Positions 9,648 through 17,999 of a DNA stretch of 64,000 nt are shown here, piece by piece. The notes beneath the pieces were generated by a model, which worked only from the letters and a program-made list of their open reading frames with translations, did not search any database and was not told where the DNA came from. Origin of the DNA: DATFVA01 sp963815785 (GTDB lineage: Bacteria; Bacteroidota; Ignavibacteria; Ignavibacteriales; Ignavibacteriaceae); the NCBI GenBank assembly GCA_963815785.1, contig CAWFHZ010000007.1, forward strand, positions 496,001 through 560,000, given 5' to 3'. A program made the position numbers and the translations under genes. How positions within the stretch are numbered: the stretch's first letter is position 1; each line of letters begins with the position of its first letter.

Positions 9648-10891
9648 GAAAAGAAATTATTGCTGGGCTGGATTTAGGAACAACAAAAGTGTGTGCAGTT
9701 ATAGCCGAAAAGCTGGATGAAAATAAATTTGATATCCTTGGTTTTGGTGTTGCTCCATCTGAAGGTTTGCATAAAGGGCTGGTTGCTAATATTGGAAAAA
9801 CTGCCGAAGCAATAAGAAGCGCTGTCTCAATTGCATCAAACAGGGCCGGATTTGAGATTACTCATGTAAACGTTGGTGTTGCCGGAGAACATATTACAAG
9901 TATGCGTCACAGGAATTATGTTACTATAAGCGGTGACGACAGGGAAATTACAAAAGCTGATCTGGAAAGACTGGAAAATGATGTTCGCACAATTCATATT
10001 CCTTCGGACAGGCAAATACTTCACATCATCCCTGAAGAGTTTTCAATTGATCATCAACCCGGGATTGAAAACCCGATCGGAATGTCGGGTTCAAGATTGG
10101 AAGCAACAAACCATATAGTGCTTGCCTCAATACCCGCAATACAAAACATAAGAAAATCTGTTGAGCGCGCCGGATTGCATGTTCAGGATTATATTCTTCA
10201 GCCAATCGCTTCAAGCACATCCGTACTTGAAGAAAGCGAAAAAGATCTGGGAGTTGCTTTAATAGATATTGGGGGAGGCACAACTGATATAGCTATATAT
10301 CACAATAAAGCGATTAAGCATACCAAAGTTATTGGTGTTGCAGGAAACCAGGTTACTAACGATATACGTGAATCACTGGGCGTGGTTTCTGAAGAAGCCG
10401 AAATTCTTAAGAAAGATTATGGATATGCTTCTGAGAATGCAATTATTAAAGATGAAGATATATTGATAAAAGGAGTTGGTGCAAGAGGGAATACAAAAAT
10501 TCCTATTAGTCTTCTTACCCAGATAATAAGTCTCAGGATGCGGGAATTATTTGTCCTTATAGATAATGAAATAAGAAGCGCAGGGTTTAAAAATAAAATT
10601 AAAGCCGGTATAGTTCTAACGGGCGGCGGATCACTTTTAAAAGGATGTGCTGAACTTGCCGAAGAAGTTTTCGGACTTCCGACAAGATTGGGAGTTCCGC
10701 AGGAATTAGGCGCGGGACTTTCGAATGAGATTGAAAGCCCTGAGTTCGCAACAGTTGCCGGGTTAATCCGGGGAATTCCCGGGGGAAAATCCAGTGAATA
10801 TCAGGGATTAATTAAAGCTAAAAAACAAAAAAATAAAAATAAATTGTCTCTTATAGTTAAAAGAGTTCAGCAGTTTTTTGATGAATTATAA
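9644..10891 (+). CDS. ftsA: Cell division protein FtsA (actin-like)
   Basis: Actin-family ATPase that tethers FtsZ to the membrane. The 415-residue protein shows the phosphate-1 motif GLDLGTTKVCAV at the N terminus, the phosphate-2 motif DIGGGTTDIAIY near residue 208 and the adenosine motif VLTGGGSLLKG near 326. The C terminus ends in a basic amphipathic stretch (LIVKRVQQFFDEL) that fits the membrane-targeting helix of FtsA. The start overlaps ftsQ, and ftsZ follows after 20 bases with its own strong ribosome binding site. Confidence 0.97.
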   Translation: MRKEIIAGLDLGTTKVCAVIAEKLDENKFDILGFGVAPSEGLHKGLVANIGKTAEAIRSAVSIASNRAGFEITHVNVGVAGEHITSMRHRNYVTISGDDREITKADLERLENDVRTIHIPSDRQILHIIPEEFSIDHQPGIENPIGMSGSRLEATNHIVLASIPAIQNIRKSVERAGLHVQDYILQPIASSTSVLEESEKDLGVALIDIGGGTTDIAIYHNKAIKHTKVIGVAGNQVTNDIRESLGVVSEEAEILKKDYGYASENAIIKDEDILIKGVGARGNTKIPISLLTQIISLRMRELFVLIDNEIRSAGFKNKIKAGIVLTGGGSLLKGCAELAEEVFGLPTRLGVPQELGAGLSNEIESPEFATVAGLIRGIPGGKSSEYQGLIKAKKQKNKNKLSLIVKRVQQFFDEL

Positions 10892-10898
10892 ATCCAAA

Positions 10899-10904
10899 AT
10901 AGGA
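10899..10904 (+). promoter_or_regulatory. Strong ribosome binding site of ftsZ
   Basis: AGGAGG lies just ahead of the ftsZ ATG at 10912, in the only real gap of the cluster after murD. The other cluster genes rely on overlapping stop/start codons, so this site probably gives ftsZ higher, independent translation. Confidence 0.7.
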
Positions 10905-10911
10905 GGAAACT

Positions 10912-12195
10912 ATGTCGCGATTTGCAACTATTGACAGAAGCAAGCCAATGTCCGCTATTCTGAAAGTGGTTGGTATTGGCGGAGGAGGCTGCAATGCTAT
11001 CGAAAGCATGATCGCACGCGGGCTCAGTGGTGTTGAGTATGTTGCCGTTAATACCGATGCACAGGTTCTGAACAGCAGCAGCGCTACTCACAAAATTCAG
11101 TGTGGTTCCAGTATCACACGGGGACTCGGTGCCGGTGCCGATCCAAATGTTGGAAGAAAATCCCTGGAGGAAGATCGGGAGAAACTTTCCGATGTTCTTG
11201 CAGGCAGTGATATGGTTTTTGTTACAGCTGGAATGGGCGGTGGTACAGGAACAGGCGGTGCCCCGGTCGTTGCTTCAATTGCTAAAAGTATTGGTGCTTT
11301 GGTAGTTGGAATAGTTACCAAACCATTTCGCTGGGAAGGAAAGAAAAGAATGCTGAATGCCGAACAGGGAATTCAGGATTTGAAAAATTCGGTGGATAGT
11401 TTAATCGTTATTCCTAATGAAAGACTTCTTAGTATTCTTGACAAAGGTGTTAATGCATTTGCCGCTTTTGATAAACCTAACGAAGTTCTTTATGAAGCAA
11501 CAAGAGGAATAGCTGATATTATTACAGTTGAAGGATTAATTAATGTTGATTTTGCTGATGTGAGAGCTGTGATGAACCAGAGCGGTGAAGCTTTAATGGG
11601 ATGCGGAATTGCCAGCGGTGAAAACCGCGCTATTGAAGCAGCACAGAAGGCTATTTCAAGTCCTCTTCTTGAAGGTGTAAACATTAAAGGTGCAAAGAGC
11701 GTTCTGCTTAATGTTACCGGCTCAAGCAATCTTACTATGCAGGAAATTAACGACGGTAATAATGTAATCTTTGAAGCTGCCGGTGAAGAAGCAAATGTCA
11801 TATTCGGATGTGTACAGAAAGAAGAAATGAATGATTATGTTTCCTACACAGTTATTGCTACAGGATTTGAATCCGCTAACCAGGGTCATTCGAAAAAATC
11901 ATTTTCAATCGCTCCACCTAAAAGGAAAGAAACAGAAACTTTTCGCGGCGGATTTAATTTTCTTGAATCAAATGATGAAGTAGATAAAGAAGATCTTGAA
12001 ATTCCGACTATCTATCGTGTTAAAAGTCCTAAAACAACTATCGAAGAAAAAGAAGAGGAAGAAACACCTAAGAGCGGATTCGAATTTGATGCATCGCGTT
12101 ACAGCTGGGCAAAAGAGAAAGCTCAAAAGAAAGAAGAAAAAGATAAAGAAGACGATGAAGACAGTTCATCATTTTTACGTATGATTATGGATTAA
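10912..12195 (+). CDS. ftsZ: Cell division GTPase FtsZ
   Basis: Tubulin-like GTPase that forms the division ring. The 427-residue protein contains the N-terminal GIGGGGCNAIESMI loop, the tubulin signature GMGGGTGTGGAP near residue 105, and the synergy-loop region FADVRAVMNQSGEALMGCG. After the conserved core (about 320 residues) comes a long, highly charged Lys/Glu-rich linker and a short C-terminal peptide (SSSFLRMIMD) that fits the position of the tail that binds FtsA. It ends the dcw cluster; the next gene is on the opposite strand. Confidence 0.98.
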   Translation: MSRFATIDRSKPMSAILKVVGIGGGGCNAIESMIARGLSGVEYVAVNTDAQVLNSSSATHKIQCGSSITRGLGAGADPNVGRKSLEEDREKLSDVLAGSDMVFVTAGMGGGTGTGGAPVVASIAKSIGALVVGIVTKPFRWEGKKRMLNAEQGIQDLKNSVDSLIVIPNERLLSILDKGVNAFAAFDKPNEVLYEATRGIADIITVEGLINVDFADVRAVMNQSGEALMGCGIASGENRAIEAAQKAISSPLLEGVNIKGAKSVLLNVTGSSNLTMQEINDGNNVIFEAAGEEANVIFGCVQKEEMNDYVSYTVIATGFESANQGHSKKSFSIAPPKRKETETFRGGFNFLESNDEVDKEDLEIPTIYRVKSPKTTIEEKEEEETPKSGFEFDASRYSWAKEKAQKKEEKDKEDDEDSSSFLRMIMD

Positions 12196-12240
12196 GACTG
12201 TAGAATCTGTTGTGACAAAGGATTGCGGTTTTCCTGATGA

Positions 12241-12456
12241 TTATTCATCAAGGAGACGACTCTCTGCAAAAATATTATAATCGATATCCTTTGTAATTAT
12301 TATCCTGTTAGGCCTGCAGCAGATTCTGCAATCTTCCACAAAGTCCTGCTTTCCTTCCACGGTTAAATCCACCCATACACTGTTTTCAACTCCGCAGTAC
12401 TGGCATGTCCAGGTGAAATCGTCGTCAGTTTGAAATGATTCGTGTTTCTCTTCCAT
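12241..12456 (-). CDS. Small cysteine-rich (CPXCG-like) zinc-ribbon protein
   Basis: A 71-residue acidic protein with two cysteine pairs: CQYCG at about residues 18-22 and CRICC at about 43-47, separated by a stretch that includes VWVDLTVEGKQDFVEDC. This matches the layout of the small CPXCG-type proteins of Proteobacteria and Bacteroidota, which probably bind zinc; their function is not known. It is convergent with ftsZ, 45 bases away. The protein has a real coding pattern and no overlapping competitor. The tandem Cys at the second pair is a minor oddity. Confidence 0.75.
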   Translation of the reverse strand: MEEKHESFQTDDDFTWTCQYCGVENSVWVDLTVEGKQDFVEDCRICCRPNRIIITKDIDYNIFAESRLLDE

Positions 12457-12570
12457 AACTCACCTTAAACAAATATTAAAAAGCTCATATGTATTGTAAG
12501 AATTTGATAAATCAATTTCCATACCGTACAAAACAGTTCCCATCTCTTGCTTTTTAATCCGGGAAATTAT

Positions 12571-12596
12571 ATATAGTGGGCAAATGTTCACTATAT
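12571..12596. promoter_or_regulatory. Perfect 8-bp inverted repeat just ahead of the dnaE-like gene (candidate operator)
   Basis: ATATAGTG at 12571-12578 and CACTATAT at 12589-12596 are perfect inverted repeats around a 10-base spacer. The site ends one base before the ATG at 12598 of the truncated polymerase gene. A repressor bound here would block transcription or translation start. Second copies of DnaE-type polymerases are often under SOS control, so a LexA-type operator is a reasonable guess, but the motif was not matched to a known LexA box. Confidence 0.5.
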
Positions 12597-12597
12597 T

Positions 12598-14280
12598 ATG
12601 GAAACAAAAAGTATAAATAAGACCGATATTTCAACTTATCAGGTTCCCCCTGAATGGAGGGAAGGCAGCAAAGTACACACTCTTTACCCTCCCATCCCGC
12701 GCAATACTAAAAATATCCGCTTTGATATTTTCAATTTTCAGATGCTCTTTAATGATGAGAAGACCAGGGAACTTATTCGTACGGGACAAACAATCGGGTG
12801 TTTTTATATTGAATCTCCGGGGATGCGCTCGCTTCTGCGCCGGCTTGATGTTGAAACTTTTGAAATGCTGACGGCGGCAAGTTCTGTTATTCGTCCCGGT
12901 GTAGCTGAAAGCGGTATGATGCAGGAATTTATTGCAAGGCATAAAGATCCTTCCCGGAGAAAATATCTTGTTCCCGAAATGGAGAAATACCTCGGTGAAA
13001 CTTATGGTGTAATGATTTACCAGGAGGATGTAATTAAAGTTGCTCATCATATTGCGGGCTTAACTTTGGAAGAAGCTGATCTTCTCAGGCGGGCAATGAG
13101 CGGAAAGATGCGCTCGCACGAAGCGATGAAACAGATTACGGATAAGTTTTTTATTTCCTGCCGGGCAAAAGGACACAGCGAAAAGATAACGAAAGAATTA
13201 TGGAGACAGATAGAATCTTTTGCGGGGTATTCTTTCTGCAAAGCGCACAGCGCTTCTTTTGCACTTCTCTCTTACCAGGTTGCATATCTTAAAGCGCATT
13301 ACCCGGCTGAGTTTATGGCTAATGTTCTTAACAACGGAGGAGGATTTTATTCTTCGGCTGTTTATATATGGGAGGCAAAAAGAATGGGAATTACGGTTCA
13401 ACTTCCATCAATTAACCACAGCAATTATGAATACATCGGTAAAGGAAAAAACATTCGCATCGGGTTGATGGCGATAAAAAATTTATCACATTCCTCAATT
13501 GAAATAATTGTTGAAGAAAGAAAGAATAACGGCAAGTATGTTTCGCTTGCGGATTTTCTTGTAAGGACAGGACTTGCTTACGAGGAAACCGCAGCATTAA
13601 TTAAGTGCGGTGCAATGGGATGTTTCAGGCAGACACGCCCCGAGCTTCTCCGCCTGCTTGATATTTATATTCACCGCCGTAAACTTCTCGATCATACAGT
13701 AAATGATCTTTTTGTGAATGAAACATTTGCACTCGAGGAGGAAGTTAAAACCGATATTAATTTCAGTGCTGCGGAAATATGCCGTACAGAATACGAAACT
13801 TTTAATTATATGGTTACACGTCATCCGCTTTATTTTTTTAAGGAGTGGACAAATAGTCCATCGATTATAAAAGCAAAGGATAAAGGAAAATACCGGGGCA
13901 GAAAGGTTAAAATGATCGGCTGGTATATGAGTTCTAAAAGAATAAGAACGAAAAAAGGGGACATAATGAAATTTCTTTCACTTGAGGATTTGACCGGAAC
14001 ATTTGAAGCTGTGATATTTCCCAAAGTTTATTACCGGTGTGCAGAGCTTACAATGTCTATGGGTCCTTATCTTGTTGAAGGAAGAATTGATGCCGAAGAT
14101 TCAAATAATATTATAGTTGAAAACCTTGAAGTGCTTTCATCTGTGGCAATAAGGGAAGCCATACAGAAAGACAGCGTTGATCATAATTATTACGGCGATG
14201 AAGAAAAAATTTCAGAAGAGGATTTCCGGCTTGTTAATTCTCTTGGAAAAGAAAAACTGAGAAGAGCTTATGCAGGGTAG
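12598..14280 (+). CDS. DnaE-type DNA polymerase III alpha subunit, C-terminal half only
   Basis: A 560-residue protein that matches the second half of a DnaE-family polymerase. From about residue 60 it runs colinearly: TIGCFYIESPGMRSLL, VIRPGVAESGMMQEFI, ETYGVMIYQEDVIKVAHH, LLRRAMSGKMR, FAGYSFCKAHSASFALLSYQ. A helix-hairpin-helix-type region and an OB-fold (about 415-505) follow. The PHP domain and the palm segments that carry the catalytic aspartates are missing; full-length relatives have about 1000-1150 residues. An in-frame stop at 12574 excludes an upstream extension, and the first ~45 residues look like unrelated filler. It is either a decayed fragment with an intact frame or one half of a split gene. 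Alone it should not polymerise DNA. Confidence 0.85.
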   Translation: METKSINKTDISTYQVPPEWREGSKVHTLYPPIPRNTKNIRFDIFNFQMLFNDEKTRELIRTGQTIGCFYIESPGMRSLLRRLDVETFEMLTAASSVIRPGVAESGMMQEFIARHKDPSRRKYLVPEMEKYLGETYGVMIYQEDVIKVAHHIAGLTLEEADLLRRAMSGKMRSHEAMKQITDKFFISCRAKGHSEKITKELWRQIESFAGYSFCKAHSASFALLSYQVAYLKAHYPAEFMANVLNNGGGFYSSAVYIWEAKRMGITVQLPSINHSNYEYIGKGKNIRIGLMAIKNLSHSSIEIIVEERKNNGKYVSLADFLVRTGLAYEETAALIKCGAMGCFRQTRPELLRLLDIYIHRRKLLDHTVNDLFVNETFALEEEVKTDINFSAAEICRTEYETFNYMVTRHPLYFFKEWTNSPSIIKAKDKGKYRGRKVKMIGWYMSSKRIRTKKGDIMKFLSLEDLTGTFEAVIFPKVYYRCAELTMSMGPYLVEGRIDAEDSNNIIVENLEVLSSVAIREAIQKDSVDHNYYGDEEKISEEDFRLVNSLGKEKLRRAYAG

Positions 14281-14287
14281 GTGTGGT

Positions 14288-14336
14288 AACCTTCAAGGTT
14301 AAAGAAGTGTATACGATGCTTATAACCTTGAAGGTT
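14288..14336. repeat. Long inverted repeat between convergent genes
   Basis: The arms at 14288-14301 and 14323-14336 are perfect 14-base inverted repeats (AACCTTCAAGGTT plus one base), with a 21-base loop. Each arm is itself nearly palindromic. The element lies between the ends of the polymerase gene and yajQ and could act as a two-way transcription stop, although no T run follows. Comparable short palindromes occur scattered between genes in Bacteroidota. Confidence 0.6.
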
Positions 14337-14342
14337 TGTACG

Positions 14343-14840
14343 CTACTTCATATTAACATACTGAGTCGGAAAATCGAGCTCGGCATCTTTTACCATTTTG
14401 ATCACTTCCTGTAAGTCATCAATTTTAGTCGCCTGCACTCTTACCTGTTCATCCTGGATTTGTGCACTTACCTTTAGCTTGGAATCCTTAATCATTTTTG
14501 TAATCTTCTTCGCATTGTCTTTTGAAATTCCGCTTTGAAGATCGATGATTTGTTTAAGTCTTCCGCCCGCAGCGGGTTCCGGCTCTTTCATTTTTAAAGC
14601 TTTAACAGAAATACCGCGACGGATAAATTTTGTCTGCAGAATATCTATGCTTGCTTTCAGCGAATAATCATCCTTTGTATTCATCGATATCTGTTTGTCT
14701 TTCTTATTCAGCTCCATTGTGGTGTTTGAATCCTTCAGGTCATATCTCTGGTGGATTTCTTTAATTGCCTGGTTGATTGCATTATCTGCTTCCTGCAGAT
14801 CAATTTCAGATACGATATCAAATGAATGATTTTGTGCCAT
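14343..14840 (-). CDS. yajQ: YajQ-family nucleotide-binding protein
   Basis: A 165-residue cytoplasmic protein of the YajQ family (two ferredoxin-like folds). Family features are the N-terminal SFDIVSEIDLQEADNAINQA, the middle KMIKDSKLKVSAQIQDEQVRV, and the C-terminal DAELDFPTQYVN. Some YajQ proteins bind cyclic di-GMP and others nucleic acids or nucleotides; which applies here cannot be seen. It is transcribed toward the polymerase gene, and tRNA-Pro lies just upstream on the same strand. Confidence 0.95.
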   Translation of the reverse strand: MAQNHSFDIVSEIDLQEADNAINQAIKEIHQRYDLKDSNTTMELNKKDKQISMNTKDDYSLKASIDILQTKFIRRGISVKALKMKEPEPAAGGRLKQIIDLQSGISKDNAKKITKMIKDSKLKVSAQIQDEQVRVQATKIDDLQEVIKMVKDAELDFPTQYVNMK

Positions 14841-14870
14841 ATTATAAACCTGTTTCCACTAAAAAATCTT

Positions 14871-14947
14871 GTCGGGGTGATAGGATTCGAACCTACGACC
14901 TCTTCGTCCCGAACGAAGCGCGCTAACCGGGCTGCGCTACACCCCGA
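14871..14947 (-). tRNA. tRNA-Pro (anticodon CGG)
   Basis: On the minus strand the sequence folds as a cloverleaf: a 7-bp acceptor stem (TCGGGGT with ACCCCGA), anticodon stem CTTCG/CGAAG around the loop TTCGGGA, and the T arm GGTTCGAATCC. The anticodon is CGG, which reads the proline codon CCG. The 3' CCA is not encoded. The 5' half (GTAGCGCAGCCCGG) is typical of bacterial tRNA-Pro. Confidence 0.97.
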
Positions 14948-15084
14948 ATCAAGTGATCAAAAATAAATGCTTTATTTGCAAATTCCAAAAAGAAGTGATA
15001 TGTAAGAATTTATTTAAAGTTTAATTTTGCATCACTTTACTTTTCATCGGATTTCATTTAAGTTTTGGAAGTTTAATTAGAAAC

Positions 15085-15178
15085 CCTTTAAATCTATCCC
15101 GAGAGGTGGAGAAGGAATGAAAAAAATAACATATCACAAGTTTATAAAGGTAACCTCCACGGAATTATTCCAAGGAGG
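15085..15178 (+). promoter_or_regulatory. pyrR leader: PyrR-binding loop with competing anti-sequestor and SD-sequestor hairpins
   Basis: Bases 15095-15108 match the known PyrR-binding loop consensus ARUCCNGNGAGGYU at 12 of 14 positions. They can be closed by a lower stem of 15085-15089 with 15111-15115. Downstream, 15154-15178 forms a hairpin CCTCC-ac-GGAA-tta-TTCC-aa-GGAGG that buries the Shine-Dalgarno sequence GGAGG (15174-15178) of pyrR. GTGGAG at 15106-15111, inside the PyrR site, can instead pair with CTCCAC at 15155-15160 and free the Shine-Dalgarno sequence. The layout predicts translational repression when PyrR-UMP binds the loop. Motif and pairings are read directly; the regulatory logic is inferred from known PyrR systems. 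Confidence 0.75.
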
Positions 15179-15189
15179 ATTTTTTATAT

Positions 15190-15735
15190 ATGAATATTAA
15201 AGCAAAAGTAGTCGACCAGGAAGGTCTTAACAGGATAATAACAAGAATTGCCCACGAAATTCTTGAACATAATAAAGGCACAAAAAATATTGTGCTTATC
15301 GGGATGAGAACAAGAGGGGAGTTCCTTGCAAAAAGAATTTTTGAAAAGATTAAATCAATTGAAGGAATAGAACCGCCCTTTGGTGTTCTTGATGTGACAC
15401 TTTACAGGGATGATTTCCGGACAAGATTAAAACAGCCGCAGGTTTCCGTATCCGATATAACATTCGATATAAATGAAAAAGATGTAATTGTAATTGATGA
15501 TGTTCTTTACACAGGACGTACTGTAAGATCAGCATTGAATGCCCTGATGGATTTCGGCAGACCATCTTCAATACAACTTTTTGTATTGGTGGATCGCGGG
15601 CACAGGGAATTACCGATAAGAGCAGATTACGTGGGGAAAAATATTCCTACCGCTCCATCAGAAGAAATTAAAGTTAAAATGCAGGAGGTAGACGGCGAGG
15701 ATGCAATCTATCTTGTAGAAACCAAAGAAGGATAA
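15190..15735 (+). CDS. pyrR: Bifunctional pyr operon RNA-binding regulator / uracil phosphoribosyltransferase PyrR
   Basis: PyrR binds pyr leader RNA when UMP is high and has weak uracil phosphoribosyltransferase activity. The 181-residue protein has the type I PRTase fold, with the PRPP loop VIVIDDVLYTGRT at residues 99-111 and VLVDRGHRELPIRADYVGKN, which is typical of PyrR and distinguishes it from Upp. It opens the pyrR-pyrB-pyrC operon (8 bases to pyrB), and its own leader carries a matching PyrR-binding loop, so autogenous control is likely. The ATG at 15190 is preceded by GGAGG at 15174-15178. Confidence 0.96.
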   Translation: MNIKAKVVDQEGLNRIITRIAHEILEHNKGTKNIVLIGMRTRGEFLAKRIFEKIKSIEGIEPPFGVLDVTLYRDDFRTRLKQPQVSVSDITFDINEKDVIVIDDVLYTGRTVRSALNALMDFGRPSSIQLFVLVDRGHRELPIRADYVGKNIPTAPSEEIKVKMQEVDGEDAIYLVETKEG

Positions 15736-15743
15736 ATAAATTA

Positions 15744-16664
15744 ATGGCGTTATCAAGCAGACATTTACTCGGTTTACAATCAGTTCCTAAAGAAGATTTA
15801 CAATTAATTCTTGATACTGCAACAACTTTTCGCGAAGTGCTGGAAAGACCGATTAAAAAAGTTCCGACATTACAGGGCAAAACAGTTGTAAATCTTTTTT
15901 ATGAAAACTCCACACGAACAAGAATCTCTTTTGAACTTGCTGAAAAAAGACTTTCTGCTGATACTGTAAACTTTTCTGTTTCGGGAAGCAGTGTTAGTAA
16001 GGGTGAAACTTTCAAAGATACAATGAAAAATATTGAAGCAATGAAAGTTGATATGGTTGTGATGAGGCATTCGGCTGCAGGCACACCTCTTTTCCTTACA
16101 AAAATCTGCGATGCAAATATTATAAATGCCGGTGATGGAATACACGAACATCCCACACAGGCTCTGCTTGATATGTATTCAATCAGGGAAAAACTTGGTA
16201 AGTTGGAAGGAGTTAAAGTCTGTATTGTCGGGGATGTAGCGCACAGCCGTGTTGCCCTATCTAATATTTATGGATTAAAAACGATGGGGGCGGATGTTTC
16301 TGTTTGTGGTCCTTCAACAATGATCCCGAAATTTATGGAAGAACTCGGAGTTAAAGTAATATACAATATTGATGAAGCAATACAGGAAAATGATGTTTTG
16401 AATGTTTTGAGAATTCAGCTTGAAAGAAAAGCGAGAGAGTATTTTCCTTCGATAAGAGAATATTCTAAATATTTTGGTATAACGGGTGAACGGCTTGAAA
16501 AGAATGGTAAAGAAATATTAATACTTCATCCCGGACCTATTAACCGGGGAGTTGAAATATCATCTGAGGTTGCAGACGGCATGCATCAGATAATTCTGAA
16601 ACAGGTAACTAATGGTGTTGCAGTGAGGATGGCTGTTCTTTACTTGCTCGGTACTTTAAATTAA
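15744..16664 (+). CDS. pyrB: Aspartate carbamoyltransferase catalytic subunit PyrB
   Basis: Second step of UMP synthesis: carbamoyl phosphate plus aspartate to carbamoylaspartate. The 306-residue protein has the carbamoyl-phosphate motif STRTR at residues 56-60 within FYENSTRTRISFE, then HPTQALLDMYSI in the middle and HPGPINRGVEI near the C terminus, all family hallmarks. No regulatory subunit gene pyrI is near, which fits the class of ATCases controlled at the RNA level by PyrR. It lies 8 bases after pyrR and 9 before pyrC. Confidence 0.97.
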   Translation: MALSSRHLLGLQSVPKEDLQLILDTATTFREVLERPIKKVPTLQGKTVVNLFYENSTRTRISFELAEKRLSADTVNFSVSGSSVSKGETFKDTMKNIEAMKVDMVVMRHSAAGTPLFLTKICDANIINAGDGIHEHPTQALLDMYSIREKLGKLEGVKVCIVGDVAHSRVALSNIYGLKTMGADVSVCGPSTMIPKFMEELGVKVIYNIDEAIQENDVLNVLRIQLERKAREYFPSIREYSKYFGITGERLEKNGKEILILHPGPINRGVEISSEVADGMHQIILKQVTNGVAVRMAVLYLLGTLN

Positions 16665-16673
16665 GAGGAACAA

Positions 16674-17972
16674 ATGAAAATCGTTTTAAAGAATATTAAT
16701 CTTCTGAATCCTGAACAGGGAATAAATGAAAAAGGAACAGACTTATTAATTGCTGACGGAAAAATATCTAAAGTCGGAAAGCTTTCTGATAAAGAAACTA
16801 GTGAAGCAAAAGTGTATGATTTAACAGGTAATTATGTTGTGCCGGGATTATTCGATATGCACGTTCATCTTCGCGAACCGGGAAGGGAAGATGAAGAAAC
16901 TGTTGTAACCGGATGTGATGCTGCTGCAAGCGGAGGTTTTACAGGAATTGCTTGTATGCCGAATACTGAACCGGCAATTGATTCTGCTGAAGTTGTAATG
17001 CTGATAAAAGAAAAAGCAGAAAATCATCTTGTCAATGTTTACCCTGTTGGTGCCGCAACCGTAGGAAGAAAGGGTGAAGTAATTTCGCCGATGGCTGAAT
17101 TAGTAGAAGCGGGCGCTGTTGGATTTTCAGACGATGGTGTTGCAATTAAAACTTCTGCTGTTTTAAGAAGAACACTTGAATACTCGGGAATGTATAATGT
17201 TCCTGTGATTGAGCATTGTGAGGATGAATCACTTACCGGCGGGGCAATGAACGAGGGATTAAATTCTACTATTCTTGGTTTGCCTCCGGTACCATCAGTC
17301 TCGGAGGATATAATTGTAAGCCGTGATATTCTAATGGCGGAATATACCGGGGGAAAAATCCATATTGCACATATCAGTACAAAGAAATCAGTTGAGATGG
17401 TAAGAGAAGCAAAGAAGAAAGGAATTAAAGTTACAGCAGAAGTAACTCCCCATCATTTTACTTTAACAGATGATGCAGTTAAAACTTACGATACAAATGT
17501 AAAGATGAGTCCTCCCTTAAGAACGCAGCAGGATGTGGATGCAATTCTTAAAGGATTAAAAGACGGAACAATAGATTGTATTGCCAGTGATCATGCACCG
17601 CATTCCCCGGAAGAAAAAGAAGCTGAATTTGAACACGCACCAAACGGCATACTCGGACTTGAAACACAGTTGGGGCTTGCCTTATCTGAATTGTATACCA
17701 AAAAAGTTTTAACATTTGAACAGTTAGTAGAAAAAATGGCAATAAACCCCAGGAAGATTTTGAATATTCCTGTTCCAAAATTTGAAGTAGGCGAAACAGC
17801 AAATCTCACAATTCTTGATATTGATTCGGTATGGACAGTAGATATCAGAAAATTCAAGAGTAAATCAAAAAACTCTCCATTCGATAAAAGATTGATGACC
17901 GGAAAAGCGATTGGTGTAATAAATAAAGGGAAGATGTACCTTGCTGATTCCGGAACTTTTGTAAATATATAG
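16674..17972 (+). CDS. pyrC: Dihydroorotase PyrC (class I)
   Basis: Third step of UMP synthesis: cyclisation of carbamoylaspartate to dihydroorotate. The 432-residue amidohydrolase has the zinc-binding HxH in DMHVHLREPG (H63, H65), IEHCEDESLT and HIAHIST with further metal ligands, and the C-terminal DCIASDHAPHSPEEKE with the catalytic Asp. The length and REPG variant place it in the class I enzymes that are commonly found next to pyrB. It ends the operon; the structured repeat at 18000 follows. Confidence 0.97.
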   Translation: MKIVLKNINLLNPEQGINEKGTDLLIADGKISKVGKLSDKETSEAKVYDLTGNYVVPGLFDMHVHLREPGREDEETVVTGCDAAASGGFTGIACMPNTEPAIDSAEVVMLIKEKAENHLVNVYPVGAATVGRKGEVISPMAELVEAGAVGFSDDGVAIKTSAVLRRTLEYSGMYNVPVIEHCEDESLTGGAMNEGLNSTILGLPPVPSVSEDIIVSRDILMAEYTGGKIHIAHISTKKSVEMVREAKKKGIKVTAEVTPHHFTLTDDAVKTYDTNVKMSPPLRTQQDVDAILKGLKDGTIDCIASDHAPHSPEEKEAEFEHAPNGILGLETQLGLALSELYTKKVLTFEQLVEKMAINPRKILNIPVPKFEVGETANLTILDIDSVWTVDIRKFKSKSKNSPFDKRLMTGKAIGVINKGKMYLADSGTFVNI

Positions 17973-17999
17973 TGTAATTATCCCGTACCTCAACTTTCT

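Noticed and set aside
12631..13050. 139-codon minus-strand frame inside the polymerase gene
   Set aside because: It lies opposite strongly conserved DnaE sequence and has no recognisable protein features.
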